A stretch of DNA of 64,000 nt from Ensifer adhaerens (GCF_020035535.1 NZ_CP083349.1:806001-870000); one strand, 5' to 3'. Shown: positions 25,478-35,741, numbered from the stretch's first letter. The notes: generated from the letters alone by a model not told the origin. A program made the numbers and translations.

Positions 25478-26467
25478 TCAGTCCGCCATGGCCTCAGCGA
25501 CCTGCCGTTTTCCCAGTGCCGGACCGATCATCTCGATACGGTTGGTCCAGATGTAGCCGGAAAACCCCGGCGGGACCAATTCCAGGTCCTGCATCGTATC
25601 GATCCCGGTGGTGAAATCGCCACCGTGATAGGGGCCGAGCAGGATGATCTCGCTGCCCGCCGCTTCCATCCGTTCGGCGAAACGATCCGGCCAGCCCCAG
25701 AGGAATTGCGCATAATTGCCGGGCACAACGATGAGGGTGTTGCGGCAGGCCTCCGGCATCAGGCCCGTCCAGCCAAAGCCGAGATAGCGCGTCAGGCACG
25801 CCATCGTCGATGTCCGGTCATAGCCGCGCATCCCTTCCAGGCGCTTGAGCGTCTCGTGGGTCGGCTCCTCGCCGCCATAGGCCCCGAACACCGCCTGTCG
25901 CCATTGCGGCTGCGCTTCGATCAGTGTTGCGAGTGCTGTGCCTTCCTCTGCGCGCCGGCTCTTGAAGTTGACCAGGAACTTGCGGTCGGGGAAGGCCGCC
26001 AGCACTTCATCCAGCGTCGGCATCTGGCCGACACCCTTGCCGCGGAACGGGAAAGACGTGCCGCCATCGGCGGTGTAACCGTAGCCGATGTCGAGAGATT
26101 TCAGCATCGCCATCGGCGTTTCCTCGGTCACGCCCTTGCCCTCGGTGCGGCAGTCGAGTGTCCAGTCGTGGAAGACGGCGAACTGTTTGTCCGGGGTGAG
26201 ATGCACGTCGAGTTCGACGACGTCGGCCCCGGCATCGAAGGCAGCCTGCATCGAGGCGATGGTGTTTTCGAGATAGGGATGCTGCGGCGTGTCGATGATC
26301 GTTGCCGTACAGGTGTCTTTGCCGACATTTGCCTTCGAATAGGTCTGGTGAACGCCGCGATGTGCAAGCAGTTTCGCCGTGCCTGCCGGCGGCGTGACAA
26401 ACATCGACGTGTTCATCGCCCAGACGACGGCAGCAAACAGCACGATAGCGGCAAGGGCTTTCTTCAT
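25478..26467 (-). CDS. Glycerophosphodiester phosphodiesterase family protein
   Basis: A 329-residue exported or membrane-anchored enzyme. An N-terminal hydrophobic signal/anchor (MKKALAAIVLFAAVVWAM) is followed by a GDPD TIM barrel. Key motifs are LAHRGVHQTYS, ENTIASMQAAFDAG, VELDVHLTPD with the metal-binding acids, and VFHDWTLD. It would hydrolyse glycerophosphodiesters to glycerol-3-phosphate and an alcohol outside the cytoplasm. GGAG lies close to the ATG at 26467, so I set the start there although the frame is open to 26737. It diverges from the next gene. Confidence 0.88.
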   Translation of the reverse strand: MKKALAAIVLFAAVVWAMNTSMFVTPPAGTAKLLAHRGVHQTYSKANVGKDTCTATIIDTPQHPYLENTIASMQAAFDAGADVVELDVHLTPDKQFAVFHDWTLDCRTEGKGVTEETPMAMLKSLDIGYGYTADGGTSFPFRGKGVGQMPTLDEVLAAFPDRKFLVNFKSRRAEEGTALATLIEAQPQWRQAVFGAYGGEEPTHETLKRLEGMRGYDRTSTMACLTRYLGFGWTGLMPEACRNTLIVVPGNYAQFLWGWPDRFAERMEAAGSEIILLGPYHGGDFTTGIDTMQDLELVPPGFSGYIWTNRIEMIGPALGKRQVAEAMAD

Positions 26468-26641
26468 CCCGATTCTCCTCTTGCAATCGGGATTGCCCGA
26501 CAATGTGGCGCGACGATGATCGTGCACGTTTCGCGTGCGTGTCGCGGATTGCGAACAATGTGTCACCCGCGCGCGCGATTGACCCTTAGCTGAGCCCTGT
26601 GAGACGTAGCGGTCGCTGATTTTGCGATCCGGAGAAGAGAG

Positions 26642-27640
26642 ATGCCGCAGCTGGTCGAGGGAAAATGGGTCAAGGGCGACGTTGCGGCCAGCGAGATGAA
26701 GGGCGGCGCGTTCCACCGGGAGCCGACGCGCTTTCATCGATGGATCACGCCGGATGGCAGCCCAGGACCGGATGGCCAGCCGGCCGTGCCGGCCGAGGCC
26801 GGGCGCTACCGCCTGTTCGTTTCTTACCTCTGCCCCTGGGCCTCGCGCACGACCGCCTTCCGCAATCTCAAAGGGCTGCAGAACATTGTCGGTCTGACGG
26901 TTTCAAATCCGGTGCTCGGAGAGGACGGCTGGGTTTATGACGAGCCGGTCGATGCCGGGGAGCGTGTCGGCAAGATCCGCTTCCATCACGAACTCTACGT
27001 GGCGAGCGACCCGACCTATACCGGCAAGGTGTCGGTACCGGTTCTCTGGGACATGCGCGAGGGGCGGATCGTCAACAACGAGTCGGCCGATATCATCCGC
27101 ATCCTGAACACGGGCTTCGATCACCTGACAGGTAACCGGCTCGATTTCTATCCGCAGGCGCTCCGGAGCGACATCGATCGCTGGAATGGGCCGATCTATG
27201 AACGCGTCAACAACGGTGTCTATCGATCCGGCTTTGCCAAGACGCAGGAGGCCTATGATGAGGCGGTGGCAAGCCTTTTCGGCATGCTCGACGACCTCGA
27301 GGCGCACCTGGCGGTTAACCGTTATCTCGCGGGCGAGTACCTGACCGAAGCCGACATCCGCTTGTTTGTCACCCTGGTTCGCTTCGATGCGGCCTATCAT
27401 GGTGCCTTCAAATGCAATATTCGCCGGATCGAGGATTATCCGGCGCTGTCGAACTATTTGCGTGAAATCTACCAGTGGATGGGTATCCGCGAGAGCGTGC
27501 GCATCGATCACATCAAGCGCGGCTACTACGGGATTGCCCACATCAATCCGACCCGCATCGTTCCCGCCGGCCCGACGCTGGATTTCGATCGCCCGCATGA
27601 TCGCGCCCGCCTGACGGGGCGAGGGGTCGTCGGCGCATAG
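26642..27640 (+). CDS. Glutathionyl-hydroquinone reductase (Xi-class GST, YqjG/PcpF type)
   Basis: A 332-residue enzyme that removes glutathione from glutathionyl-hydroquinones. The N-terminal thioredoxin-like domain carries the diagnostic active site FVSYLCPWASRT with catalytic cysteine, after the GRYRLFV strand. SVPVLWD and NNESADIIR form the glutathione site. The all-helical C-terminal domain follows, ending IVPAGPTLDF. The length matches the family. GGAGAAGAGAG precedes the ATG. It appears to be monocistronic. Confidence 0.92.
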   Translation: MPQLVEGKWVKGDVAASEMKGGAFHREPTRFHRWITPDGSPGPDGQPAVPAEAGRYRLFVSYLCPWASRTTAFRNLKGLQNIVGLTVSNPVLGEDGWVYDEPVDAGERVGKIRFHHELYVASDPTYTGKVSVPVLWDMREGRIVNNESADIIRILNTGFDHLTGNRLDFYPQALRSDIDRWNGPIYERVNNGVYRSGFAKTQEAYDEAVASLFGMLDDLEAHLAVNRYLAGEYLTEADIRLFVTLVRFDAAYHGAFKCNIRRIEDYPALSNYLREIYQWMGIRESVRIDHIKRGYYGIAHINPTRIVPAGPTLDFDRPHDRARLTGRGVVGA

Positions 27641-27971
27641 GGCCACCTCAGCATTTGCTAAGGAAACAAATTTATGAGGGGCCACAAAGAGCCCATTGCC
27701 AATCGGTCGAACGTTCCTAAATTAATGGAAGTTCTGATGGATAGGAGCCCGATGGCGGCTGGCCTGACGAATTTCCGGCAGCGCAAGCACGAGTTGCGAG
27801 ACGCGCCCGCTGGATGCCCGTGAGGCCACGCCCGAGCCGGTTCTCGCCGCTTCCGGACGGGCGCATCTGTTCCCCATGCGCGCTCGCGCAACCCCCGGAA
27901 GCCCCGAAAGAGCCGACCCTTCGCATCTCTCGTGCGCCAGAACACGTATGTAGGTCTGGTAGGGGTGGGAA
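27641..27971. other. Intergenic region before the cyclopropane synthase gene
   Basis: AT-richer at about 27655-27680 and 27718-27735, where promoters could lie, and GC-rich after that. I see no supported gene; a minus-strand frame across it has no family resemblance or start signal. Confidence 0.35.
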
Positions 27972-29279
27972 ATGAATGCAGCATTGTTGACTTTGCTTCG
28001 CCGTCTTGTGCGCATCGGCAATCTGACGGTGTTTTTTTCTTCCGGCAAACAGGTCATCTTGGGTGACGGCACCGGAAAACCGGCAACGATCCGCATAGTC
28101 GATGCGGAGGCGGAAAAGGCGATCGTCCAGGACCCTGGCCTTCGCTTTGGTGAAATGTATATGGATGGGCGCGTCGTCATTGAAAAAGGTGACATCTTCG
28201 ACGTGCTGTCGATCGTAAAAACCAATGGCCTGGAGAATGCGGCAACGCTTTCCAACTCGCTGATGACCTTGCAGCATGTCTTGCGTCAGCAGGTGCGAAG
28301 CCGGCTGCCTGTCAATCGCAACCGGCACAACGTTGCGCATCACTACGATCTCGATCGCAAGCTCTTCAATCTGTTCCTCGATGAGGACTGGCAATACTCC
28401 TGCGCCTATTTCCAACCGCGCGGTATCTCGCTCGATGCGGCCCAGCTTGCAAAGAAGCGACACATCGCTGCAAAGCTACTGCTGGAGCCGGGACAGAAAG
28501 TGCTTGAAGTCGGTTCAGGCTGGGGTGGAATGGCCATGTATCTGGCCGAATCCTCCGGTGTCGAAGTCACCGGCATCACCCTCAGTGAAGAGCAGCTCAA
28601 GGTTTCGCGTGATCGTGCCGCCAGGCGCGGGCTTTCCGATCGAGTCCGCTTCGAACTGCAGGACTACCGAACCCTGCAGGGCCGGCAATTCGATCGCATC
28701 GTCTCGGTCGGCATGTTCGAGCATGTCGGCATCGGCAACTACGGCAATTTCTTCAACAAGATGAAGGAGCTTTTGAAGCCGGAAGGCGTCATGCTGCTGC
28801 ATTCTATCGGCCAGGTCTACAAGCCCTGGGCGACCAATCCATGGATCGAAAAATACATCTTCCCCGGTGGTTACATTCCGGCTCTCTCCGAGGTTTTGCC
28901 TTCGGTCGAGCGGATGCGCCTGCTCGTGAAGGATATCGAGATCCTGCCGATGCACTATGCGTGGACCTTGCGGGCCTGGCGGGAGCGTTTCGTCGCACGG
29001 CGCGAAGAGGCGGCGCGGCTCTATGACGAGCGCTTCTTCCGCATGTGGGAGTTCTATCTGGCGGCCTCCGAAACGGCCTTCCTCTACGACAAGCACTTCA
29101 TCTTCCAGCTTCAGCTCTCGCCGTCACTCGAAGCCGTACCCGTGTCGCGCGGCTACATCGAGGAGCGCGAGCGGCAGTTAATCGAGTTCGAGAAGCGCCG
29201 GCCGCCGCTCGAGCCCGTCAACAATTGGGATGAGGCGGAGCCGGAAGAACATATCGAACCGGCTGCAATCGCAGTCTGA
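27972..29279 (+). CDS. cfa: Cyclopropane-fatty-acyl-phospholipid synthase
   Basis: A 435-residue SAM-dependent enzyme that adds a methylene bridge to unsaturated acyl chains of membrane phospholipids, typically in stationary phase and under acid stress. The N-terminal substrate domain (about 1-110) is followed by HHYDLDRKLFNLFLDEDWQYSCAYF with the bicarbonate/active-site residues (written here in two overlapping parts: HHYDLDRKLFNLF and LDEDWQYSCAYF). The SAM motif is LEVGSGWGGMAMYLA, and SVGMFEHVG follows. The C-terminal tail is acidic. Rhizobia usually carry more than one cfa paralogue. The RBS is GGGGTGGGAA. Confidence 0.93.
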   Translation: MNAALLTLLRRLVRIGNLTVFFSSGKQVILGDGTGKPATIRIVDAEAEKAIVQDPGLRFGEMYMDGRVVIEKGDIFDVLSIVKTNGLENAATLSNSLMTLQHVLRQQVRSRLPVNRNRHNVAHHYDLDRKLFNLFLDEDWQYSCAYFQPRGISLDAAQLAKKRHIAAKLLLEPGQKVLEVGSGWGGMAMYLAESSGVEVTGITLSEEQLKVSRDRAARRGLSDRVRFELQDYRTLQGRQFDRIVSVGMFEHVGIGNYGNFFNKMKELLKPEGVMLLHSIGQVYKPWATNPWIEKYIFPGGYIPALSEVLPSVERMRLLVKDIEILPMHYAWTLRAWRERFVARREEAARLYDERFFRMWEFYLAASETAFLYDKHFIFQLQLSPSLEAVPVSRGYIEERERQLIEFEKRRPPLEPVNNWDEAEPEEHIEPAAIAV

Positions 29280-29495
29280 TCCACAAGCCATCCCCTGTCG
29301 CCCCAGCCCGGCACGGGATGGCCACCTCCCATCTTCTGTGGAGTTCGGAATTTCCTCCGAAGGCCTTCACTTGGCCTCGAAGCTCTGCGCCTTTATGGTC
29401 GCCGACCAAACGACTGCCAGTTTCCTTAGATCAGCTCCGATCCAAGGACAAAACGTGCAGCGCTTCGAAGCGCTGCAGGAAAGACGGAATTGCCC

Positions 29496-31802
29496 ATGGC
29501 CAGCCCCGCTAAATTCATCGCCGCCATCATCGCCAGTGAAATCAAGGCGGCACCTTCGCAGGTCACAGCCGCTGTCGAGCTGCTGGACGAGGGGGCAACG
29601 GTGCCGTTCATCGCGCGCTACCGCAAGGAAGTGACCGGCGGGCTCGATGATACGCAACTGCGTGTGCTGTCGGAGCGGTTGACCTATCTGCGCGAACTCG
29701 AGGCGCGTCGCGCATCCATCCTCGAGTCGATCCGCGGACAGGACAAGCTGACCGCCGAACTCGAAGCCAAGATTGCCGCCGTCGAGACCAAGGCGGAGCT
29801 CGAAGACATCTATCTGCCCTACAAGCCGAAGCGTCGCACCAAGGCGGAGATCGCCCGAGAGCGCGGTCTCGCACCGCTGGCCGAAGCCATCCTTGCCGAT
29901 CGCGCCGTCGCGCCCGCCGATCGTGCAACGGCGTTTCTCACGGCCGAGGTGGTCGATGTGAAGGCGGCGCTCGATGGTGCGCGCGACATCATCGCCGAAG
30001 GCATGACTGAAAACGCCGATCTGCTCGGTCGCCTGCGCAATCACATGAAGGGCGCCGCGTTCCTGCGCGCCAAGGTCGTCGACGGCAAGCAGGAGGCCGG
30101 CGCCAAGTTTTCGGATTACTTCGACCATTCCGAGCGTTGGGCGACCACGCCCGGCCATCGCGCCCTGGCGATGCTGCGCGGCTGGAACGAAGAGGTGCTC
30201 TCCGTCGATATCATCGTCGACCAGGACGATACCTCGCCGGTAAAGCCCGTCGAGCGGATGATCGCCGCCGCCTACAATGTCGGCGCCCATCTGCCAGGTG
30301 ACAAGTGGCTCTCGGAGATGATCGGTTGGACCTGGCGGGTGAAGCTCTCCATGTCCTTGTCGCTCGACCTGATGCGCGAACTGCGCGAGCGCGCCGAGGA
30401 AGAGGCGATCCACGTCTTTGCCCGTAATCTCAAGGATCTCTTGCTTGCCGCTCCCGCGGGATCGCGATCAACGATGGGGCTCGATCCGGGCATCCGCACC
30501 GGTGTCAAGGTCGCGGTGGTCGATGGCACCGGAAAGCTGCTCGAAACGACGACCGTCTATCCGTTCCCGCCGAAAAACGACATCCGCGGAACGCAGGCCG
30601 AACTCGCTTCGTTGGTCCGCAAGCATAACGTGGAACTGATCGCGATTGGCAACGGTACCGGCAGCCGCGAGACCGAAAAGCTCGTCGCCGACATGCTCCA
30701 GCAGCTGCCGGCGCCGAAGCCGACCAAGGTCATCGTTTCCGAAGCCGGCGCCTCGGTTTACTCGGCCTCCGAAACGGCTGCCCTGGAATTCCCGGGCCTT
30801 GACGTTTCGTTGCGCGGCGCGGTCTCGATCGCCCGCCGCCTGCAGGACCCGCTGGCCGAGCTTGTGAAGATCGAGCCGAAGTCGATCGGCGTTGGCCAGT
30901 ACCAGCACGATGTCGACCAGTCGAAGCTCAGCCGGTCGCTCGATGCGGTGGTGGAAGACGCGGTGAATGCCGTCGGCGTCGACGTCAACACGGCTTCAGC
31001 CCCGCTGCTCGCCCGTGTGTCCGGTCTTGGCAAATCTTCCGCCGAAGCGATCGTCGCACATCGTGACGCGACCGGGCCGTTTGGCAGCCGCAAGGAACTC
31101 TTGAATGTGCCGCGGCTCGGCGCACGCACCTTCGAACAGTGCGCAGGCTTCCTGCGCATCCCCAACGGCAAGGAGCCGCTCGACGCCTCGTCCGTCCATC
31201 CGGAAGCCTATGGCGTCGCCAAGAAGATCGTCGCCGCCTGCGGCCGCGATGTCCGTGCGCTGATGGGCGATAGTGTCGCGCTGAAGCAGCTCGATCCGCG
31301 AACCTTCGTCGACGAACGGTTCGGACTGCCGACCGTGAAGGACATTCTCGCCGAACTCGAAAAACCGGGCCGCGACCCGCGCCCGAGCTTCAAGACCGCG
31401 ACCTTTGCCGAGGGCGTAGACGACATCAAGGACCTGAAGGTCGGCATGCAGCTCGAAGGCACCGTCACCAACGTCGCGGCCTTCGGCGCTTTCGTCGATA
31501 TCGGCGTACACCAGGATGGTCTCGTTCACGTGTCCCAGCTCGCCGATCGTTTCGTCAAGGACCCGCACGAAGTAGTGAAGGCCGGGGACGTCGTGACCGT
31601 GCGCGTCACCGAGGTGGACGTCCCCCGCAAGCGCATCGGCCTGACGATGCGGAAGGATGGTGGCGCAGAGTCAGGCCGCGAGGCCCGGGGTAGCGCACCC
31701 AACGCAGGCAACCGCGGCGCGCCCATGCGCCAGCAGAAGCCGCAGGCGCCGTCACAAGGCGCCTTTGGTGCGGCGCTGATGGAGGCGATGAAGCGCAAAT
31801 AG
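29496..31802 (+). CDS. tex: Transcriptional accessory protein Tex
   Basis: A 768-residue nucleic-acid-binding protein. The order is an N-terminal Tex domain (helical, [15 protein letters not shown] segment [16 protein letters not shown]), a YqgF/RNase H-like domain starting near [15 protein letters not shown], helix-hairpin-helix motifs ([16 protein letters not shown]), and an S1 RNA-binding domain (about 650-720: [20 protein letters not shown]). The tail is Gly/Gln-rich. Tex is conserved and affects transcription and stress tolerance, but its exact mechanism is unsettled. I chose the ATG at 29496; a TTG six bases upstream is possible. Confidence 0.95.
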   Translation: MASPAKFIAAIIASEIKAAPSQVTAAVELLDEGATVPFIARYRKEVTGGLDDTQLRVLSERLTYLRELEARRASILESIRGQDKLTAELEAKIAAVETKAELEDIYLPYKPKRRTKAEIARERGLAPLAEAILADRAVAPADRATAFLTAEVVDVKAALDGARDIIAEGMTENADLLGRLRNHMKGAAFLRAKVVDGKQEAGAKFSDYFDHSERWATTPGHRALAMLRGWNEEVLSVDIIVDQDDTSPVKPVERMIAAAYNVGAHLPGDKWLSEMIGWTWRVKLSMSLSLDLMRELRERAEEEAIHVFARNLKDLLLAAPAGSRSTMGLDPGIRTGVKVAVVDGTGKLLETTTVYPFPPKNDIRGTQAELASLVRKHNVELIAIGNGTGSRETEKLVADMLQQLPAPKPTKVIVSEAGASVYSASETAALEFPGLDVSLRGAVSIARRLQDPLAELVKIEPKSIGVGQYQHDVDQSKLSRSLDAVVEDAVNAVGVDVNTASAPLLARVSGLGKSSAEAIVAHRDATGPFGSRKELLNVPRLGARTFEQCAGFLRIPNGKEPLDASSVHPEAYGVAKKIVAACGRDVRALMGDSVALKQLDPRTFVDERFGLPTVKDILAELEKPGRDPRPSFKTATFAEGVDDIKDLKVGMQLEGTVTNVAAFGAFVDIGVHQDGLVHVSQLADRFVKDPHEVVKAGDVVTVRVTEVDVPRKRIGLTMRKDGGAESGREARGSAPNAGNRGAPMRQQKPQAPSQGAFGAALMEAMKRK

Positions 31803-31815
31803 CAACATTTGCGCA

Positions 31816-31835
31816 AGGGGCGCTCCGGCGCCCCT
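31816..31835 (+). terminator. Hairpin after tex
   Basis: AGGGGCGC (31816-31823) and GCGCCCCT (31828-31835) form a perfect eight-base stem. There is no T tract. Confidence 0.5.
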
Positions 31836-32010
31836 GATCACCGGTCTATAATTTAGATAATTGTAATAATCACGGCTTTCCGCCATACTTCTTCGATCGT
31901 GGCACCTGCGCAGTTTGTGGGCAGTGTGCCGATGGAGCAGCCGGATCTACGGCGGAAAAGGTCAGCGGAAACTCCTCCTCCGCCGGGCGTCCGGTGAAAG
32001 GAGTTGCGTG

Positions 32011-32328
32011 ATGGTACGCAAGGCGATCCGCGGCTTGGCGCTGGCCGCCCTCTTGGCGGCCGGGGTGACGGCGCGTCCGGTCCCCGCAGTTTCGCAGGCC
32101 CCGATAAACTGCGCCAATCGATCCGAGGTGATCGAGTTTCTGGCTCGTCAATACCGGGAAAAGCCGGCTGCAACAGCGCAGATCAATCCCCAGGCGATCA
32201 TGGAAGTCTATGCGGCCGACAACGGCAGCTGGACGTTGATCGTCACCGACGTCAATGGCCGAAGCTGCGTCATCCTTGCCGGCAAGAGTTGGGAAGCTCT
32301 GCCGCCGCTACCCATTCCAAAAGCATAA
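32011..32328 (+). CDS. Small periplasmic hypothetical protein (105 aa)
   Basis: A 105-residue protein. A signal peptide (MVRKAIRGLALAALLAAGVTA) is followed by a compact domain with two cysteines (INCANRSEVIEFLARQY and NGRSCVILAG) that could form a disulfide in the periplasm. The second half (WTLIVTDVNGRSCVI) looks like paired beta strands. AAGGAG lies eight bases before the ATG. I do not recognise a named family. It converges on rkpK with a 49-base gap containing a small GC hairpin. Confidence 0.7.
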   Translation: MVRKAIRGLALAALLAAGVTARPVPAVSQAPINCANRSEVIEFLARQYREKPAATAQINPQAIMEVYAADNGSWTLIVTDVNGRSCVILAGKSWEALPPLPIPKA

Positions 32329-32377
32329 TCGGCGCGCGGTCCCGTTCGCTTCTTTCCGTCGCGTCGGCCAAAGCCCC

Positions 32378-33691
32378 TCAGAGGGGCCGGCCGATGCTGG
32401 AATAGGCAAAGCCGTGCTTGGCAACTTCGTCCTGGCGGTAGATGTTGCGGAGGTCGACGAGCACAGGCGTCTTCATCGCCGACTTCAGCCGGCGGAAGTC
32501 GAGCGCGCGGAATTCGTTCCATTCCGTCACGATCACCAATGCATCGGCTTCGTTGGCCGCCTCATAGGGGTCGCTCGCATAGTCGATACCGTCGATGATC
32601 TTCCGGGCGTTGTCCATGCCTTCCGGGTCGTAGCCGACAATGTGGGCGCCGGCGTCCTGCAGCGTCTGCACGATGGCAATCGCCGGGCTGTCGCGCATGT
32701 CGTCGGTGTTCGGCTTGAATGTGAGGCCGAGGATCGCGATCTTGTGGCCGCGCACGTCGCCGCCGGCCGCCGCAATCACCTTGCGGCCCATTGCCCGCTT
32801 GCGGTTGTCGTTGATCGCAACCGTGGTCTCCACGAGACGGACGGGCGCATCATGGTCCTGTGCGGTCTTGACCAGGGCCAGCGTGTCCTTCGGGAAGCAC
32901 GAGCCGCCGTATCCCGGTCCCGCATGCAGGAACTTCGAGCCTATGCGGCCGTCGAGGCCGATGCCGCGGGCGACGTCCTGCACATTGGCGCCGACCTTTT
33001 CGCAAAGATCCGCCATCTCGTTGATGAAGGTGATCTTCATCGCCAGGAAGGCGTTGCCGGCATACTTGATCAGCTCGGAGGTGCGGCGCGACGTGAAGAC
33101 CAGCGGCGACTGGTTGAGATAGAGCGGCCGGTAAACTTCGGTCATGACGTCACGAGTCCGCGCGTCATCATCGGCAACACCGATGACGATGCGGTCGGGC
33201 CGCTTGAAGTCCTCGATCGCCGCGCCTTCGCGCAGGAATTCCGGATTGGAGACGACGGCGAAATCAGCATCCGGATTGGTTTCGCGGATGATGCGCTCGA
33301 CCTCGTCGCCGGTGCCGACCGGAACGGTGGATTTGGTGACGATGACGGTGAAGCCCTGGAGGTTCACGGCGATCTCGCGCGCCGCCGCATGCACGTAGGA
33401 GAGGTCGGCGTGGCCATCGCCACGGCGGGAAGGGGTGCCGACGGCGATGAAGATGACGTCGCTGTCGGCGACGGCCGAAACGAGATCGGTGGTGAACGAC
33501 AGACGGCCCGAGGCGACGTTGCTGGCCACCAATTGATCGAGGCCGGGTTCGAAGATCGGAATACGCCCCTGCATCAAGGCGTCGATCTTGCTCTCATCCT
33601 TGTCGAGGCAGACAACATCGTGACCGAAATCCGCAAAACACACACCGGAAACGAGGCCTACATAGCCTGCGCCGATCATCGTGATTTTCAT
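32378..33691 (-). CDS. rkpK: UDP-glucose 6-dehydrogenase
   Basis: A 437-residue enzyme oxidising UDP-glucose to UDP-glucuronate with two NAD. Visible are the N-terminal Rossmann motif MKITMIGAGYVGLVSG, the FAVVSNPEFLREG segment, the catalytic cysteine in GPGYGGSCFPKDT, and the C-terminal UDP-binding domain. In S. meliloti the equivalent gene rkpK supplies sugar nucleotides for capsular polysaccharide and LPS and is needed for symbiosis. It lies 69 bases downstream of lpsL on the same strand, and the two act in sequence. Confidence 0.96.
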   Translation of the reverse strand: MKITMIGAGYVGLVSGVCFADFGHDVVCLDKDESKIDALMQGRIPIFEPGLDQLVASNVASGRLSFTTDLVSAVADSDVIFIAVGTPSRRGDGHADLSYVHAAAREIAVNLQGFTVIVTKSTVPVGTGDEVERIIRETNPDADFAVVSNPEFLREGAAIEDFKRPDRIVIGVADDDARTRDVMTEVYRPLYLNQSPLVFTSRRTSELIKYAGNAFLAMKITFINEMADLCEKVGANVQDVARGIGLDGRIGSKFLHAGPGYGGSCFPKDTLALVKTAQDHDAPVRLVETTVAINDNRKRAMGRKVIAAAGGDVRGHKIAILGLTFKPNTDDMRDSPAIAIVQTLQDAGAHIVGYDPEGMDNARKIIDGIDYASDPYEAANEADALVIVTEWNEFRALDFRRLKSAMKTPVLVDLRNIYRQDEVAKHGFAYSSIGRPL

Positions 33692-33760
33692 TGGCTCTTT
33701 CCTTTGTTGTCTGGCGAGCTCTTGTTCGTGAACGTGGAAACCATGCTGGTTGGCACGCCC

Positions 33761-34804
33761 TTATGCTTGCGGGGCCGAGGGTCCGGCTTTTCCGCCGACA
33801 TTGTAATATTCCTCATACCAGGCGGCAAAGCGTGCCACGCCTTCTTCCACCGGTATCGAGGGTTTGAAGTCGGTCAGGGCCTCCAGGAGGTCCGGGGAGG
33901 CGTAGGTGCGCGGCACATCGCCCTGCTGCATGGGCAGCATGTTGCGCAGCGCCGGCTTGCCGACGGCCTTCTCGACCGTTTCGACGAATGTCATCAGTTC
34001 GACCGGCTGGCCGCCGCCGATGTTGACCACCCGGAAAGGCCCCTGGCGCGACAGCGTGTCTTCGGCCTTTTCGGCAGGCACGCGGTTCTCTTCGGCCGGG
34101 GCCACATACGAGAGCCGGAGGATGCCTTCGACGAGGTCGTCGATATAGGTGAAGTCGCGGCTCATGCGGCCTTCGCCATAGATGTCGATCGGCTGCCCCT
34201 TGTGGATGGCGTCGACGAACTTGAACAGCGCCATGTCAGGCCGCCCCCAAGGCCCGTAGACGGTGAAAAAGCGAAAGGCAGTGGTCGGAACCTTGTAGAG
34301 ATGCGCATAGCTGTGCGCCATCAGTTCCGCTGATTTCTTGGTGGCCGCATAGAGTGTCATCGGCTCGTCGGCGCGATCGGTTTCCGCAAACGGGATCTTC
34401 TCGTTGGCGCCATAGATCGAGGACGTCGAAGCCAGCATCAGGTGCTTGGGGCCGAGCTCCCGCGCCAATTCCAGGACGTTCCAGGAGCCGACCAGGTTGG
34501 AATCCACATAGGCCTTCGGATTTTCGAGGCTGTAGCGAACGCCGGCCTGGGCCGCGAGGTGGATGATGACCTCCGGCTCGGCAATCTCTGCCGCATGGTT
34601 GAGCGCTGCGCGGTCTTCGAGCATGCCGACGACAGCCTTGAAGCCGTTCGAACGCGCCAGGATTTCATGCCGCCGCTGCTTCAGCGTCACGTCGTAATAG
34701 GGCGTCATGCCGTCGAAGCCGACCACGAAATGCCCTTCGTCGATCAATCGCTTGGCGAGATGAAAGCCGATGAAGCCCGCGGTGCCGGTGATGAGGTAAC
34801 GCAC
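33761..34804 (-). CDS. lpsL: UDP-glucuronate 4-epimerase
   Basis: A 347-residue short-chain epimerase that converts UDP-glucuronate to UDP-galacturonate. The NAD site is [17 protein letters not shown], and the catalytic Tyr/Lys pair lies in [30 protein letters not shown] and [10 protein letters not shown] are typical of the family. The start is a GTG at 34804 (read VRYLITG) with GGGGA eight bases upstream; a TTG at 34819 is less likely. The gene precedes rkpK in the same direction. Together they provide uronic acids for the LPS core and acidic exopolysaccharides. Confidence 0.94.
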   Translation of the reverse strand: MRYLITGTAGFIGFHLAKRLIDEGHFVVGFDGMTPYYDVTLKQRRHEILARSNGFKAVVGMLEDRAALNHAAEIAEPEVIIHLAAQAGVRYSLENPKAYVDSNLVGSWNVLELARELGPKHLMLASTSSIYGANEKIPFAETDRADEPMTLYAATKKSAELMAHSYAHLYKVPTTAFRFFTVYGPWGRPDMALFKFVDAIHKGQPIDIYGEGRMSRDFTYIDDLVEGILRLSYVAPAEENRVPAEKAEDTLSRQGPFRVVNIGGGQPVELMTFVETVEKAVGKPALRNMLPMQQGDVPRTYASPDLLEALTDFKPSIPVEEGVARFAAWYEEYYNVGGKAGPSAPQA

Positions 34805-34875
34805 GACGAATGTCCCCAAATTGTGTTGTCAGGGCGTTCTTACGAAGAAAGCCGGGCGATGGAAAGTCGAAACCG

Positions 34876-35208
34876 TCACTCCGACGGTCGGGTCAACCCC
34901 TGTTGCAGGGCGGAAAGTACCGACATCGCGTGTCCCGCATATTGGCTGATCCAGCGGTCGTGAATGGATTGGATCGGCAAAGCGTTCAAATGGTTCCAGC
35001 GCTCGCGACCCTCGCGCCGGACAAGCACGAGTTCCGCCTCTTCCAGCACCTTCAGATGCTGCATGACGGTGCAGCGGTCAAGGTTGCCGAATTGCTCGCA
35101 GAGCATGCCGGTGGTCTGCGGCGCGTGCTTCATGGCGTCGAGCATCTGTCGCCGCAGGCTGTTGGCCAAGGCCTTGAAAACGAGATCGTCTTTCGAATCG
35201 GTTGACAT
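34876..35208 (-). CDS. ArsR-family transcriptional regulator
   Basis: A 110-residue winged-helix repressor. The recognition region is CEQFGNLDRCTVMQHLKVLEE, followed by the wing AELVLVRREGRERW. It lacks the CVC metal motif of ArsR/SmtB sensors, so it more likely belongs to the group that regulates AHSA1 proteins and does not bind metal. It is transcribed away from an AHSA1 gene. A 20-bp palindrome (35207-35226) overlaps its start codon, which suggests autoregulation. No Shine-Dalgarno is visible before the ATG, so translation may be leaderless. Confidence 0.9.
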   Translation of the reverse strand: MSTDSKDDLVFKALANSLRRQMLDAMKHAPQTTGMLCEQFGNLDRCTVMQHLKVLEEAELVLVRREGRERWNHLNALPIQSIHDRWISQYAGHAMSVLSALQQGLTRPSE

Positions 35209-35230
35209 GTTATTTTTTTATAACATATTC
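35202..35230 (+). promoter_or_regulatory. Promoter with embedded ArsR operator
   Basis: TTGACA (35202-35207), 17 bases, then ATATTC (35225-35230) forms a good promoter for the AHSA1 gene. ATGTTAT (35207-35213) and ATAACAT (35220-35226), separated by six T, make a perfect palindrome that fills the spacer. It also covers the start codon of the divergent ArsR gene. Confidence 0.7.
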
Positions 35231-35258
35231 TGTTTTGGCTCAATAGGAGGAACGTCAG

Positions 35259-35741
35259 ATGCCCTTCGAATTCCGTGTGAATGGACGGATCGATCGCCCG
35301 GTCGCCCAGGTCTTCGATGCCGTCGTCAATCCGGATCAGCTCAGCCGCTATTTCGTCACCCTTGGAGGCATCAGCGGCCCCCTGGTCGCAGGGGCAACGG
35401 TCAAGTGGTGGGGGGAGGTGCCGGTCCAGGTCGAGGCGGTCGAGCAGAACGAGCGTATCGTCTTTCGTTGGGGCGCCACGGTCGCCAAGGGCGAGGAGCC
35501 CTACCAGACCAGCGTCGAAATGCGCTTCCAGTCGCTGGATGACGGCGCCACCATGGTGACGATCGCCGAAAAGGGATGGCGCGAGAACGAGCAGGGGCAA
35601 AAGGGATCTTATATCAACTGCGAAGGTTGGTCGCAGATGCTGGCCTGCATGAAGGCCTGGCTCGAATACGGAATCAACCTGCGCCAGGGCTATTACCTCA
35701 GCGAACTCTCAGGCAAGCCGGCGCTCGAACCGCAAGCCTGA
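35259..35741 (+). CDS. SRPBCC/AHSA1 domain protein
   Basis: A 160-residue START-like fold protein (Aha1 C-terminal type). The N-terminal strand is FEFRVNGRIDRPVAQVFDAV and the middle carries VTIAEKGWRE. The C-terminal helix is CEGWSQMLACMKAWLEYGIN. Such proteins bind hydrophobic ligands, and the ligand here is unknown. AGGAGG precedes the ATG. It is paired head-to-head with an ArsR regulator and an operator, an arrangement seen repeatedly in proteobacteria. Confidence 0.9.
   Translation: MPFEFRVNGRIDRPVAQVFDAVVNPDQLSRYFVTLGGISGPLVAGATVKWWGEVPVQVEAVEQNERIVFRWGATVAKGEEPYQTSVEMRFQSLDDGATMVTIAEKGWRENEQGQKGSYINCEGWSQMLACMKAWLEYGINLRQGYYLSELSGKPALEPQA

Noticed and set aside
27658-27984. Minus-strand gene in the gap before cfa
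   Set aside because: No start signal, no recognisable domain, composition typical of a random GC-rich frame.
32255-34333. A 692-codon plus-strand frame opposite rkpK and lpsL
   Set aside because: It is a shadow of two certain genes and shows no family motif.
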